Shown in pieces: positions 32,484 through 43,995 of a DNA stretch of 64,000 nucleotides. The stretch covers positions 5,580,001 through 5,644,000 of the forward strand of contig NC_084711.1 in NCBI RefSeq assembly GCF_033807575.1, in the 5' to 3' direction. The translations under genes and the position numbers were made by a program. The DNA is from Cydia pomonella (lineage: Eukaryota; Arthropoda; Insecta; Lepidoptera; Tortricidae). Each line of letters begins with the position of its first letter. Position 1 is the first letter of the stretch. A model generated the notes under the pieces. The model worked only from the letters and a program-made list of their open reading frames with translations. It did not search any database and was not told the origin of the DNA.

Positions 32484-34850
32484 TGAGGATCATAAGACCT
32501 TAATTGACTTTTGTAACAAATTATGCACAAAAGCCAAAAATATGAAAATTGCTTCTAAAATTCGGCAATATCATGTTTGAGGGAACGTACATCAATTACT
32601 TTACTTATTTATTTAAACGTACGTATCTTGCTCAGTGAGAGTGAGAGAAGAACAGGAACCTACTTGGCCTTAATTAAATAATATCAATATGACACCAAAG
32701 GTATCATTTGACCCGGTAAATTTCATTACAATTTAAATTAAATTAAGTCATAATACGTAAGTAAATATATTGTTTAATGCACTACGAAAGAAAAGAAATT
32801 CAAAAAACAGATTTACAATCTAAATAAAGTTAACAGGCGGTCTTATCGCTGTGAACAATCTGCTCCAGGTAACCACATTAATCATAAAATGTATGATCAA
32901 AAAATATGACAATACATGAATTCGATAAAAAAAGAAAGAATGATGGCATACTAGTATACGTGGGAAGTTAAAAGTATCTTATATTCGTTATGTATTGAAA
33001 CCTTTGTAGCTGCTTGAGTGCACGTAAGCTTGATTCGGCAACCTACTCCTGAGGGTTTAATTTACGATAGACCCTTAACATTTCCTTCCCGAACTTCGGG
33101 CCTAAATACCAATAATCGGCAAGCACACTTCAGGGACGTTAGGATTTTGACCGGGATCGCACACTGTTGTAAGTGCTGTCTTCACCTGAGCTCAGACACT
33201 ATAGTTTGATCATCACGATCTTATTACTGATCTAAATACCAGAGTAAATAAAGCTTCATATATCAAAGTAATAACAAATAGTTATCATTCACGAAATATT
33301 GTAGAAAATGTTTGTTGTGATTGGTTGTCTAAAAGTATAGTCCAACTTTGTGTGAAGGAAATATGATAAATAATAAATTTTACGGCTACTTCCCTTGAAT
33401 TATATAATTAAATAGTAGGCATTTTCAGAAAAAAAAAACGCTCAGAATCTCGAGGACTATCGATTTAAAAAGCAGAAAACAGGTGTCCGAAAAATATTTG
33501 TATTGTCAATATGTAATATTTTCAGTTTTGTGACGCATTTTCACATAAGTAGGTAAATTTTATAGGCACCAATATAATAAAACTAAAACCCAAAATTTGT
33601 ATGAAAAACTGGGGACACATTTTTTTTAATCAATAGGTCTCGTTATTTTGAGTCAAAATAACCCAACAGTTGTTAGTTTAAAAAAGTAACTATACTATTT
33701 TTCTGTAAACTCTTAGTAATATAAGTGCCTAATTTTAACTGAGCTGCTAATCATTTAGTGGTTGCTATGATTTTATGATTTGTAATTACAAAAAATTATA
33801 AACAAACCCAAAAACCCGCCGGCTAGTTACGTAAAGAAGCATAGCAAACTAAAAAAAATTTAAGTTTAACATTTTCCCATCGTAATTAAATCATTTTTGT
33901 TACCCTTAAATCGAATAAGTCACCTTTGTTACCAAAATTCAGTCATTCTACTAACATCAAAGACCGGAATTCCAAATTTCTTACCGTCTCAGCTTACAAT
34001 GATCTTAAGTTCGAAGCGTAGCCCTCTAATTCGAAGATCGGATCTATCGACTATCAGAAATTAGGTCAGACTGTAAGTTAAGAATAAGTTAGTGCCAACA
34101 GATTTGCGAAGATACCCAGTTGCCCAGTTAAATTAAATGGGTCGTAACTTCGATTGCTTCTAGTGCATTTGATTCGATGGATACAACATCAACAACTAAG
34201 TTTTAACTTGTAAAGCGCATTATAAGATCCGGTTGCCTTAAAGATTAATAAGTTTACATGTAGCGGCGTCAAAACGGTAAATATATTTTTTATTAAATTC
34301 CATCAACATTTTTATGTAACAATATCAGTGAATAAAAGCAATAAAAATACCTTGACGCAACTACCCCTGATGTAATTTATGGTCAAGAACTTTTCTATTA
34401 TTATAGCTATTTATGCATTACTATGCATATTTCTAGCATAATTAATAGAAAACTTGATCCACAGATTCATTGTAAAATCCTATTCCGTTCGTAGAATGAA
34501 AAATTGAAAACTATTTATTCATTAAAATTTTATTGCGCAATAGGCGAACTTTAAGACAAAGCAGAAAAGATTATACCTTTGAGCTAAAAAGCTATTTCTG
34601 TAACAGAATTAATTCTATCCATAACTGAAAACACCACAACCTCGACCAGAGTAAACAACTCAACAGTTCAAAACATTTTCTCGTCGCATCGCAATCTTGG
34701 TCGCTTTATTTAGATTAGCGTGGCTGCTATCTCAGTATTCACGACGTCATGACTCGAAGGGTTTCAAACTCAGAATTACGTATAATTCCACAATGAGTTT
34801 CCGCGTAATCATGCTTTGTGGAGTCTTTTGGAGGTGAAATTCGGCTCATA
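32484..34850. other. Gene-free AT-rich stretch with one LINE-tail relic
   Basis: Minus-strand LINE tail at about 32800-32860 (AACAGGCGGTCTTATCGCT). A less AT-rich patch lies at 33020-33200 with a 63-codon GTG-started frame of no known family. Nothing else is recognised. Confidence 0.4.
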
Positions 34851-35191
34851 TACAGGGCGTTCCAAGACTATGGGACATCAAGGGAAAGTATCTTAAATAT
34901 AAGACATAGGATATTTTGCTAAAAGGAAACTTTATTTTATTTTCAAATATGAGTAATAATGCATTTAAAGATTTTAAAAAATAAGGTACTTTGTCTGGAA
35001 ATCGAACCGACTCAAATGTAAAAAAAAAAACCACCTGTATTTTTATGATGCCAATCGAATTTTTAGAAATTCTTTGAATGCAATATTACTTACTTTTAAA
35101 AATAAAATAAAGTCTTCTTTCAGCAAAATATCCTATCTACGATATTTTAGGTACTTTCCCTTGATGTCCCATAGTCTTGGGGCGCCCTGTA
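34851..35191. mobile_element. MITE with long inverted repeats, TA target
   Basis: TACAGGGCGTTCCAAGACTA...GGACATCAAGGGAAAGTA at the left is mirrored by ...TACTTTCCCTTGATGTCC...CGCCCTGTA at the right. Arms of roughly 110 bp also include GATATTTTGC/GCAAAATATC. TATA on both flanks fits a TA duplication, as in mariner-type MITEs. Confidence 0.85.
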
Positions 35192-36065
35192 TAGTCTCGT
35201 ATGAAATATAATGATTACAGAGTGTGTTATAGGGTCAAATGTCGGTTGTTACTTCTTTATTGTGATATGTTATGGGTACATTAATAAGTTTATTTGAGTG
35301 TATGTGTGTATTACACATATTTTTTTTATAATTTAAATCCAGTAAGTTTTATGCTGCTACTTTAATGCGTATTACATAAGTAACTTCTTCAAAAAACCTT
35401 CACATAACATGTTTGTGTTTATTTCAATGTTCTGTTTTATCGGTTGATTTTATATAATAAATATAGCATGCAAATAATAGTCATGTCAGCGGAAAAACAG
35501 CGTTTATAATGGACTGTATAATGTACCTTTTTCAAAATACTGCTGATGTAATGTTGACTGACCTGCGTTGCGTGAACGGTGAATTCATACGGAACGCTTC
35601 GAGTACCGCAGGGAAATAGGCTGCTTTACTTAACGGCATATCTGACTCTCATGTTTTTTGGAATATGAAGCGTATCTTGTGCGCAGCAAAGACTGTTTTT
35701 CAATAATGGAAATTGACCACGATAAGAGTTTATGGAAGTAAAAATGAAAATGTGAGACTCGCTCCATTAATATCAGTCGCGTTTGGATTACTCGTGGTTT
35801 TAGGACAATTTCTTTGTGTAATAGCAGCTTTCGCTAAGGTTACTACAATCCCTTGATAAAATTGAATAGAATGTCTGGAATCCTTTTTACAAGCGTTGCA
35901 TTTTGCGGGTATAACAAGAAAAAAATCTTTCTATTATTGTGGCTACAGTTATTTTCTTGATTTTTTGTTCAGAGTAATCGAAACGTAATGTGAACTTTGA
36001 GGGCTTTCTGCAAGAAAACATACATGAGTTCATATATTTATAACTATATATTTTATAATATTTAA
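35192..36065. other. Gene-free stretch
   Basis: A 58-bp minus-strand segment (35563-35620) is open in one frame and lies between AG and GT dinucleotides. It is too short to call as an exon. Confidence 0.3.
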
Positions 36066-36370
36066 ACACGCCTGTTTCCCGGAGGGGTAGGCAGAGATCA
36101 TGGATTTCCACTTGTTACGATCCTTACGTACCTCTTTCGCTTCCTTCACTTTCATAACATTCTTTCTTCAAGATTTCCCCGATTTGATCAGATTCGTAAA
36201 GTCCGCCGAGGTCTACTCCTTGCAGCTCCCTCTTCTACTTCTCCCTTATACACACTCTTTGTTACCCTTCTTTCTCTCGTTCTTTCCACGTGTCGAAACC
36301 TCTCAACATACCTTTCACAAAATTTGTCACTACATCTTCGTTCAGTTCCCACTTTTCTCTTATCACATGT
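36066..36370. repeat. Dispersed repeat fragment
   Basis: GCCTGTTTCCCGGAGGGGTA GGCAGAGATCATGGATTTCC and the following pyrimidine-rich stretch look like a widespread lepidopteran repeat remembered from other genomes. The 90-codon frame over it is low-complexity (Phe/Leu/Ser-rich) and not called as a gene. Confidence 0.4.
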
Positions 36371-37348
36371 AAGAGAACAAAGTTTGTAATAAGCAAAGCA
36401 AGTGACGCGAACGAGGCTTATAATATTGTTCCAACCCTCGATTAAACGGCAATGTGTTCCCAAACGCTCTCAATGTCAAAACATCCTTCAAGTTGATCAA
36501 TGTGGGCTCTGAAGTCTGATGCTTAATCAAACGTGTGTAGGCAAACAACGGTGGGGTGGTACTTGTAATTCTGAGCATGTTGCTTGTATTGTGGTACATC
36601 TCATAAATTGCTATGCTGTATACCTATGTTTACGTTATGCCTCACAGTAATGTTAATTTGCATTTAGAACATGTTTTTTTTTGTTCAACACTTTGGGACT
36701 TAGTTCGGACGACAGTTGTTACTATGAATGTGAACATACTGAAGTCGGATAGGGGTGCACTACAATTTTTATAAATTCTTTTCATTTATTATAGTTTGAT
36801 ATGTCGTTATTTAGAATAATGTAATAAATGGCATACTACCGTAATTCTTAATTAGCGGTATAAAAATATAACAATTTATGTCATTATTGGTATAATGGTT
36901 ATAACGTATATTTTTACACTTCGTCTAATATACATTGCCATAATTATTACATACTCTAAACTTAAAGCATATTATTTTTTCTAACAAATGACATCATATA
37001 ATTATATGATGGCACACATATGTGTGCCATAATTATTTGCATGACATAAATGGGTTACGTTAGGTTGGCACACTTGGAACTGCGACGAATAACTGGGTCA
37101 AAATTATTTTCGTTTTCTGTTTCTGATACTACTTAAAAATTATATTACAATAGGTATTATATCCATGACAGTTTAGGTGAAATCACAATATTATAAAAGA
37201 AACGTATAATATAAATGACATTATAACATACAATAATATATCAAATGGCATTATAACAAAGGTACGATAGATTTTTTTTTAAAATTATATTAAGCATCAC
37301 ACACCCGTCGGATAGAATGTAATTTTTTTTTTTCAGGCATTTTATCAT
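36371..37348. other. Gene-free AT-rich stretch
   Basis: Nothing recognisable beyond short A/T runs. Confidence 0.35.
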
Positions 37349-37734
37349 AAAGCAGAGACGCTTTCCAGATAGATTTTTGTACATTTACCCGCCTGTTGCT
37401 ATCCCTATTGCACGCGCATAATTATATTGCTGCCAAACTCGCACAGTGACATTGCCAGCCGGCAGCAATATCCGCGCGCAATAGAGATAGCAACAGGTCA
37501 ATGATCACTGTATGAAAATCTATCTGTACCCCTAGTGTAAATTTGATCGACATCATAACGTGACGAACGCGTTTGCGTTAAGTCTCATTTTGTATAGGAT
37601 TTTGAGTTTCCAAAACGTCCCGCTTGGCGCGCTCTTTCTAAATCCAATACAAAATGAGACTAAACGCAAACGAGTACGTCACGTTTCGAAATCGAATTTA
37701 TTTACACTAGGGGTACAGAAAGCGTCTCTGCTTT
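37349..37734. mobile_element. Nested palindrome: outer hairpin element interrupted by the 191-bp MITE
   Basis: AAAGCAGAGACGCTTTC and CAGATAGATTTT at the left reappear inverted as AAAATCTATCTG (37515-37526) and GAAAGCGTCTCTGCTTT (37718-37734). The MITE copy 2 now separates them. Inside, CCTGTTGCTATC...TGCTGCC pairs with GGCAGCA...GATAGCAACAGG. The MITE therefore inserted into the right arm of a pre-existing foldback element. Confidence 0.75.
37526..37716 (-). mobile_element. 191-bp palindromic MITE, copy 2 (inverted)
   Basis: Same termini GTACCCCTAG...CTAGGGGTAC and same length as the copy at 20381-20571, in reverse orientation, with only scattered base differences. Confidence 0.85.
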
Positions 37735-38607
37735 ACACATTCAACTGATTGACAATTGAAAGTCGTTACACGTAAATTCTTACAACAACAAACAAACTAC
37801 TTTTTTTTACCAAATGTTATCCAAGAAAATGACCACAATTTTTGATACTAAGTATGTGTATCGAAGTACTGACCTGAACACCAATCACGTTACAAAACAA
37901 CAATTACTACAAAAAATAAATGCCCTAGAATTCAACAACCCCGCTCAATATAGTCATAAAATATACCTTTCGAGACGTAATCTCACCTGCAAAACATCAA
38001 TGAAAGCTATCCAGAATCCAAATAAAATATCCGCAAAATGAAACGAATGCCTTTACGGGGATTTCTTTTTTAAGCAGCCCGATATTAAACGCCCAGATAT
38101 TTTGGGAACAATTCATTGCGGTCCAATTCACAAAGCTGTGAGTGACGTCATAGACAGCGAGAGCAAAGTGGAATGTATCTTTTGTTTGAATGTTATTTCT
38201 TAAAGAAACCAGACAATACTAAATTAAAAAAAAAAATTCAATAGGGAGATAGCTTAGAGCTTATTTATTTGAATACTGTTAATAATTAAATGTGTTTTCC
38301 ACTGGTTCTTACGGTTGTTTACCGAGCCATAATACTTATCTCGTGATTCGTTGAAGTGAAAAAAAAAATCGCCCCCACTTTACGTGTAGGGGAGATACCC
38401 TAAATATTTCAGATTTTTCTTTTACTATGTGTCGGTATGATTGATCTATACAGCGTGATTTCGGGGTCGTGGAGCAAGAGAACAAGACATCACACAGAAT
38501 TCAAATATGAGTCAAAATCATTAGTGATGTTGCTCATTATTTATTATCACCAATAATTATGATAATTTTTCAGATGACAAGTAGAAAAAAACATGTTTGC
38601 GTACAGT

Positions 38608-38678
38608 TTGGTCACCCTACTCAATGTGACATCTTGTCGCTTTCCATACAGCGTATGTCAAAAGTCATAGGGTGACCA
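38608..38678. mobile_element. Tiny MITE-like inverted repeat
   Basis: TTGGTCACCCTA and TAGGGTGACCA bound about 70 bp containing the inner half-repeat TGTGACATC...GTATGTCA. Confidence 0.5.
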
Positions 38679-39346
38679 TGATTACTTCATATAAGATTAA
38701 TTTTACTTGAAAAATAATAAAAATAAAACTAATTATCTTTCAATCAAATACTACCGTATGATAATGTAAATCATTTATAGATTCAGAAAAAGTGGTTCTG
38801 GATCACAGACAAACACAGACGGACATAAGCGAAACTATAACCGAACGGATCCTTATTTACTATAGAATCCTTAAAATGACAGAATATTCTAGTGTAGGAA
38901 CTACTGTAATCAACGCTGACAAATTGTCGTGTGACATTGACAATTTTCCATAAATTGCTGAACCAACAAGTGAATAGATTAGATTAGATTTATTTATTTC
39001 ACAACATAATTACAATATAAATTACATTAATGCCAATTTATAAGAATCTATATTGTAGTCGATCGAAATAAATTTAATTAATAGCACGATAATCCAAATA
39101 AATTCATTTCATTAATTATACATAAGTAACATGAAAAATTTAACCTGAAAAAGATTGCCAAATAATATCAATAGTAAGCAAAGACAATGTCAAACAGGTA
39201 TACTATTATAAATTATATAATTATGCCAAAAAATCACGTCTTGAATATAATTATAAAAGTAAAAAGTTTCTCAATCGACGCTTGAATGTTGTATCGGATG
39301 TTTCCATCCTTATTAGGGTTCCGTACTAAAAAAGGTACAAAAATCC

Positions 39347-39533
39347 CATACAAAATGAGACTTGCTGCTTGCTTGGTTGGCTTGCTGGAGTTGCAGGCGT
39401 ACATAGGCTACAGAGACTGCTTACCATCAGGCGGGCCGTATGCTTGTTTGCCACCGACGTAGTATTAAAAAAAAGACTTAACGCAAACACGTATGTCACG
39501 TTACGCCATCGAATAAATTGACACTAGGGGTAC
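39347..39533. mobile_element. 191-bp MITE, copy 3, partial and interrupted
   Basis: CCCATACAAAATGAGACT (left) and TAACGCAAACACGTATGTCA...GACACTAGGGGTAC (right) are parts of the same MITE. The left half is missing. The body is split by the 111-bp LINE-tail insertion at 39364-39474, flanked by GACTT duplicates (39359-39363 and 39475-39479). Confidence 0.75.
39364..39474 (+). mobile_element. LINE 3'-tail insertion (CAGGCGGGCCGTATGC family)
   Basis: GTACATAGGCTACAGAGACT GCTTACCATCAGGCGGGCCG then TATGCTTGTTTGCCACC and an A-run. It is bounded by a GACTT duplication. The same segment occurs at 47366-47455 and, more diverged, at 60970-61050. It looks like the extreme 3' end of a lepidopteran non-LTR element. 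Confidence 0.7.
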
Positions 39534-39539
39534 TGAATT

Positions 39540-40485
39540 AGGTTTGCAATTTAGCCAACTTTACGTGTGCTTTATAACACTTGAAATTACTATGAGATTA
39601 CATGAAATACTTCTTTTTTCAAATAAAAGAACAATTTTTGAAATCTTCACATGATAGAGAATCGAAAAACCAGCATACGTGCATTACATCGCGCAAATTA
39701 GACAATTTGCCGATAGATGCCGCTGTACATAATTATACTTAGTATAAGTACTTCTGATCGAAAGCCTTTATAGTTACACATAATTACAGAATACCAAGTT
39801 CGTGCCGAACCCTCAGTGCGCGAGTGAAACGAACTCGCACTTGACTGGTTTTTTTCTGCAGGTAATCGCTCATAATAAGTCGGACCGATGCCACGCAGGT
39901 TCTTTGCTGCAAGTGCCATACGACGTGAAACTGTTCATAATCGACTTGTTCTCTATGAGGTTTCTGGGAATACCTATCTTACGTCGGACTACATAACCTG
40001 GATCTAATTTCAAAGCGCGGTAAATAAAAACCTAAGCGAGGACTGGATTGCTCTTTTTTATGTTTATGTGCCTATAAAACCGTCAGCCGTTATTATTGCA
40101 TTTTAAACCCTTGAAATATGTAATGAAAACTGGCCGGCGTATAATTTAGGCCTTAAGCTACGTCGACTGTTTTATTTCCGTTTCAGCAGTAAATAATTAT
40201 GTTACGATATAAGGTTTCGCTAATTATTCCCGCGTAGCCAACATGCTAATCGTTAACGCTCCGCGTAGCGTAGTCATCTTTCTCTATCTAAAAATAAACC
40301 TACCTATCAACATTCATGGTCACCCAACTAGTCACGTGACTTAATTGCAATGTAACCAATGTAATGTTATGACTTATGAAAGTCATTGTTTTTTTTTTAC
40401 GTTTCCAGCCAGCAAATACAAACGGCCCCATTCGAACTTTAAGATATCTACGTCAAATATCGTATCTATACTTAATATACACTGA
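39540..40485. other. Gene-free stretch
   Basis: Nothing coding recognised. 40428-40470 has TTCGAACTTTAAGATAT, an end fragment of the MITE family seen at 13072. Confidence 0.35.
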
Positions 40486-42000
40486 GGAGCAAAACTGTCC
40501 AATAGTAGCATCTTAGTAGAATGTGGGGGTAAGTTGATGTCGATCAAGGGGATGGGCACATAATTAATACATAACAGTACTCCTTGAATTTTTCTACAAA
40601 TCCGCCTAACATATGATGTACTTGTCATTTACGGTAATGTTGTAATGTCGAATCGAAAAGTACAAACAAAAAACACATTTTTATTTTTTACATTTGTCTT
40701 TAGTATTCCAATATTTTTATTTCCTCCTATGGAAACTTCAAATAGGGATCCATGTATAATTAAGAAATTCTGCCACTATAAAAATGTAATGGGGCATATT
40801 TTTGAAGTTACTTTTAGGTGCCTTATAGTTCGGTGCAAAAGTGTACCATTAAAACAGCCATAGAAAGTGTCTGTTGGTTCAATGTTAAAGACGACTGTTA
40901 TTCTGCCATAACTAGAAAACTATGTTCACGATTTAAACAGTTGATACCTCATTTTAGAGAGGCTAAATTTCTTAATTAGAGTCATGTGGGGCAAGTGTGC
41001 GCACTTTTTATTCAAACTAGTATTAAAATTAAACGATAAGTATGGAAGGGAAACGAATATATGCATCAGGTGAAGCATTTGTTAAGGTAATAATTAAATC
41101 AAGAAATAACCTATAAAATCTTGACATTCCGGAGAAAAATCTCTCTAATTCAATCAGCTCAAAATTACCCGCAGTATGGGTAAGTGTGCGCAGCTAAATG
41201 AAGTTTGTGAATTTAATATTATTTTAAGCAGACTAATTTTGATAACATCTAGCGAACTTTATTGAGACATAACATAGTTTTAAATGTTATACTGAATAGA
41301 AGGCTTATGAACATTACTAACAGGGAAAAAATTCATTTACTTGAGACAACTGTCGTCGTTACAACAAATTTTACCTTAACAGCACCGGTTTTTTTTTTTT
41401 GAGGAGACTAATGATTCCGTCCAGATTTTTTTTGCATTAACTAATTCTTCACCAACATATCTTTAATTTTTTTACATATACCACAAACTTCTCCCTCCCC
41501 ATTAATAAATAGAGGGGTTGCGCACACTTACCCGCTGCGCACAGTTACCCCACATGACTCTACGTATGGTTTCCTATTTTGAGTTTCCATAGGAGGAAAT
41601 AAAAATACCATGCCAAATGACAAGTACAATCCTATGTTAGGCGGATTTTAGAAAATTTCAAGGAGTACTGTTAATATGACGACCGGTTTGGCTTCGTGGG
41701 TAGTGACCCTGCCTACGAAGCTGATGGTCCCAGGTTCAAATCCTGGTACGGGCATTTATTCGCGTGATGAGGGATATTTGTTCCTGAGTCATGGGTGTTT
41801 TCTATGTATTTAAGTATTTATAAATATTTATATATTACATATATCGTTGTCTAAGTACCCTCAACACAAGCCTTAGTCAATTTGTGTAATAATGTCCTAC
41901 AATATTTATTTAATATGTATTAACCATGTACCCCTCCCCTTGATCAACATCAACCTCTCCACATTCTCCTAATATGCTACTATTGGGACAGTTTTGCTCC
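40486..42000. mobile_element. Foldback element with arms of several hundred bp, carrying a SINE
   Basis: GGAGCAAAACTGTCCAATAG at the left and CTATTGGGACAGTTTTGCTC at the right begin a pair of inverted arms. They can be followed inward through CCGCCTAACAT/ATGTTAGGCGG, ATTTCCTCCTATGGAAAC (inverted at 41585) and GAGTCATGTGGGG (inverted at 41558). The right arm contains a SINE at 41679-41909. No transposase is visible: the interior frame at 40645-40863 matches nothing known. It is a non-autonomous DNA element. Confidence 0.8.
41679..41909 (+). mobile_element. tRNA-derived SINE (family 3), in foldback arm
   Basis: The tRNA-like head GGCTTCGTGGGTAGTGACC is followed by a box B CAGGTTCAAATCCTGG. The body continues GTTCCTGAGTCATGGGTGTT and ends in AATATTTATT. 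The 8-bp duplication TTAATATG (41671-41678 and 41910-41917) flanks it; the opposite arm of the foldback shows the uninterrupted site. Another copy is on the minus strand at 47935-48204. Confidence 0.88.
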
Positions 42001-43879
42001 TAACTGTAATTACGTATATTAAAGTTGGAATCTGGTCGGGTAGAGGTTGAATTGAATAATTTGATTGATATATGCTATGAGTCCGTGACAGTTCTATATA
42101 ACAAGTAGGGTAACCATAAGATTCGATAAATATAAGTTAAATAAGTAATTAGTTACAACAAAATACGTTTACAGATTTTTTAAATATTTATACGTAAAAG
42201 TGTTTATACTAAACGTACAGAGTAAGAAACATATATTTCTGATCACGATTTATGAATCAACCTGTATGTTTAGGTAGAAAAAAATTAATATAGAAAGCTA
42301 TTGAAAGAATTGTCGATACAATTATCATAATCCCCACGCAGCGAAATTGGTCTGACAATCACAAAACTTCGTCGTGTAGGTTGACCCTAACTCCATTCCG
42401 TTCCTCGTAGAATTTTATTGCAAACACCCCAAACAACTTCTTGCGTATTCCTTATTTACGAACTCTTTCTTATATAATAATAGTATTTTGTAGTTGAGTT
42501 GGGAGCCCACATATGAAAAGTAGGCATTTATAGTTCGATACACAAAATCTTAATACAACCATTACAGTCGACGAGTAGAAAAACATTTTTGCATAAAGTT
42601 ATAATATTATACCGTGTTTATTTACTTGTGAGTAACAACAGGCCTTGTTTAAATAAATATTTTCAGTAAAACGTTACAAACGAAATACTTGTTTAATACG
42701 AGACGCCGTTTCACCACTCATTTCTTTGAACAAAAAAATATCAAAGGAATTTTTAGTAAGGTTTAAAAGTTTTCGAACATTTTCTCATTTTCTTAGTACC
42801 TACCAAAGAAAATCTAATGAAGTGAAAATTAAAAAATGCTTTGGAAAGTTTTTCTAGCATGAATGTTCATTTATAATCCTTCGAGGTGTAATGTGAAAAG
42901 AAAACTTGAGAGCATAGGCTTGAACCAATACAATCATAAATTCTATTCTGTATTTGATAAATCGTGATATAGGCTATATTGTAATTCAAAATAACACAAT
43001 GTTTAAAATGGTCGTAGCGACAATACGAAAAAAAAAGACTTAATAATAACAATGAATATCGTAAATAAAGAAATAGTACATTATGAGGGAGCAAAATGAC
43101 GTATTTACGGCGAGGGCCTACATTGAATCCTTAATCAAGCGAAGGATTCTGTAATAGAATCTTGAGAGTAGCGATGGATTCAATTGTTAACCCTCAAAGT
43201 GGAAATAATATCGCTACCATGTGACACATACTGCTTTCCGCATCACCTATGAGGATTAAATTTTATTATGGTTCAAAATATTATTTAAGCGAAAAACATA
43301 TCATGAAAAAAAATAATGACCTAGAAAAAAAAGTGTCACTTTGGTCCCTCCTAGCAGGGAAGAAAAAGCCTTTTTTCGAATGGGCGATGTGAAAAGAAAA
43401 ATTATAATGGTAAAATTACGTCGTCTAAAAACCTTATTTGCCAAAATTAGTGACTTTAAATGAAGTCTTCATGCATCGTCAAAATGGCATTCTCAATGGT
43501 ATTTAATATGAGGCAAAATTCTCGAGGTTTTACTTACATATATAATTCACCTTCAGGGGCTTGTCATAACTCTCGCCGTTCTGAGACGTTTACGCGGAAT
43601 TACGTCTTAACCGACGTCATATCCACCACTTACTTGGTAAATGAAATGTGAACTTTAGGTGTTTGAGAACTTGATTCAATTTACAATGATATTGGTGAAT
43701 GGTATAAATATAGATTTAGCTATTAATAGGGATCGTATTAGAAAGCCACGGCTAAACGGGACGTAAATATTTCCTTTTAGATGTTTGAGTTGTTGATTAG
43801 TTGGCAAAGTGTTTGATGTAATAAATAAAACGTCAAATACCACATCAACCTATTTGTACCAGGTGAGAACATATCTCGA
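42001..43879. other. Gene-free AT-rich stretch
   Basis: No gene is recognised. 43557-43651 is less AT-rich and open in one plus frame, without a family. Confidence 0.35.
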
Positions 43880-43995
43880 AGAACTATAAGGTAGCCGCTG
43901 AGATATAAACGTTCTCGAATAAATAGCAACCACGTGTCAGAAGATCCAACGTGGGAAGGACAAGGTACACCAAAGATCTGGTTAAGATCGCAGTT
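43880..43995 (+). pseudogene. Degenerate RTE-type ORF2 C-terminal fragment
   Basis: One plus frame reads QPRVRRSNVGRTRYTKDLVK IA, the degenerate counterpart of the W-x-PR-x-GRPxTRWxDDLVKIA block of RTE/BovB ORF2 proteins. Stops lie just upstream. It is an old relic, unrelated in sequence to the younger RTE-like fragment at 17403. Confidence 0.55.

Noticed and set aside
35563..35620. Possible 58-nt minus-strand exon between AG and GTCAGT
   Set aside because: Too short, with a poor pyrimidine tract and no neighbouring exon; not enough to call.
36100..36372. 90-codon Phe/Leu/Ser-rich frame
   Set aside because: Low-complexity translation of a pyrimidine-rich dispersed repeat, not a gene.
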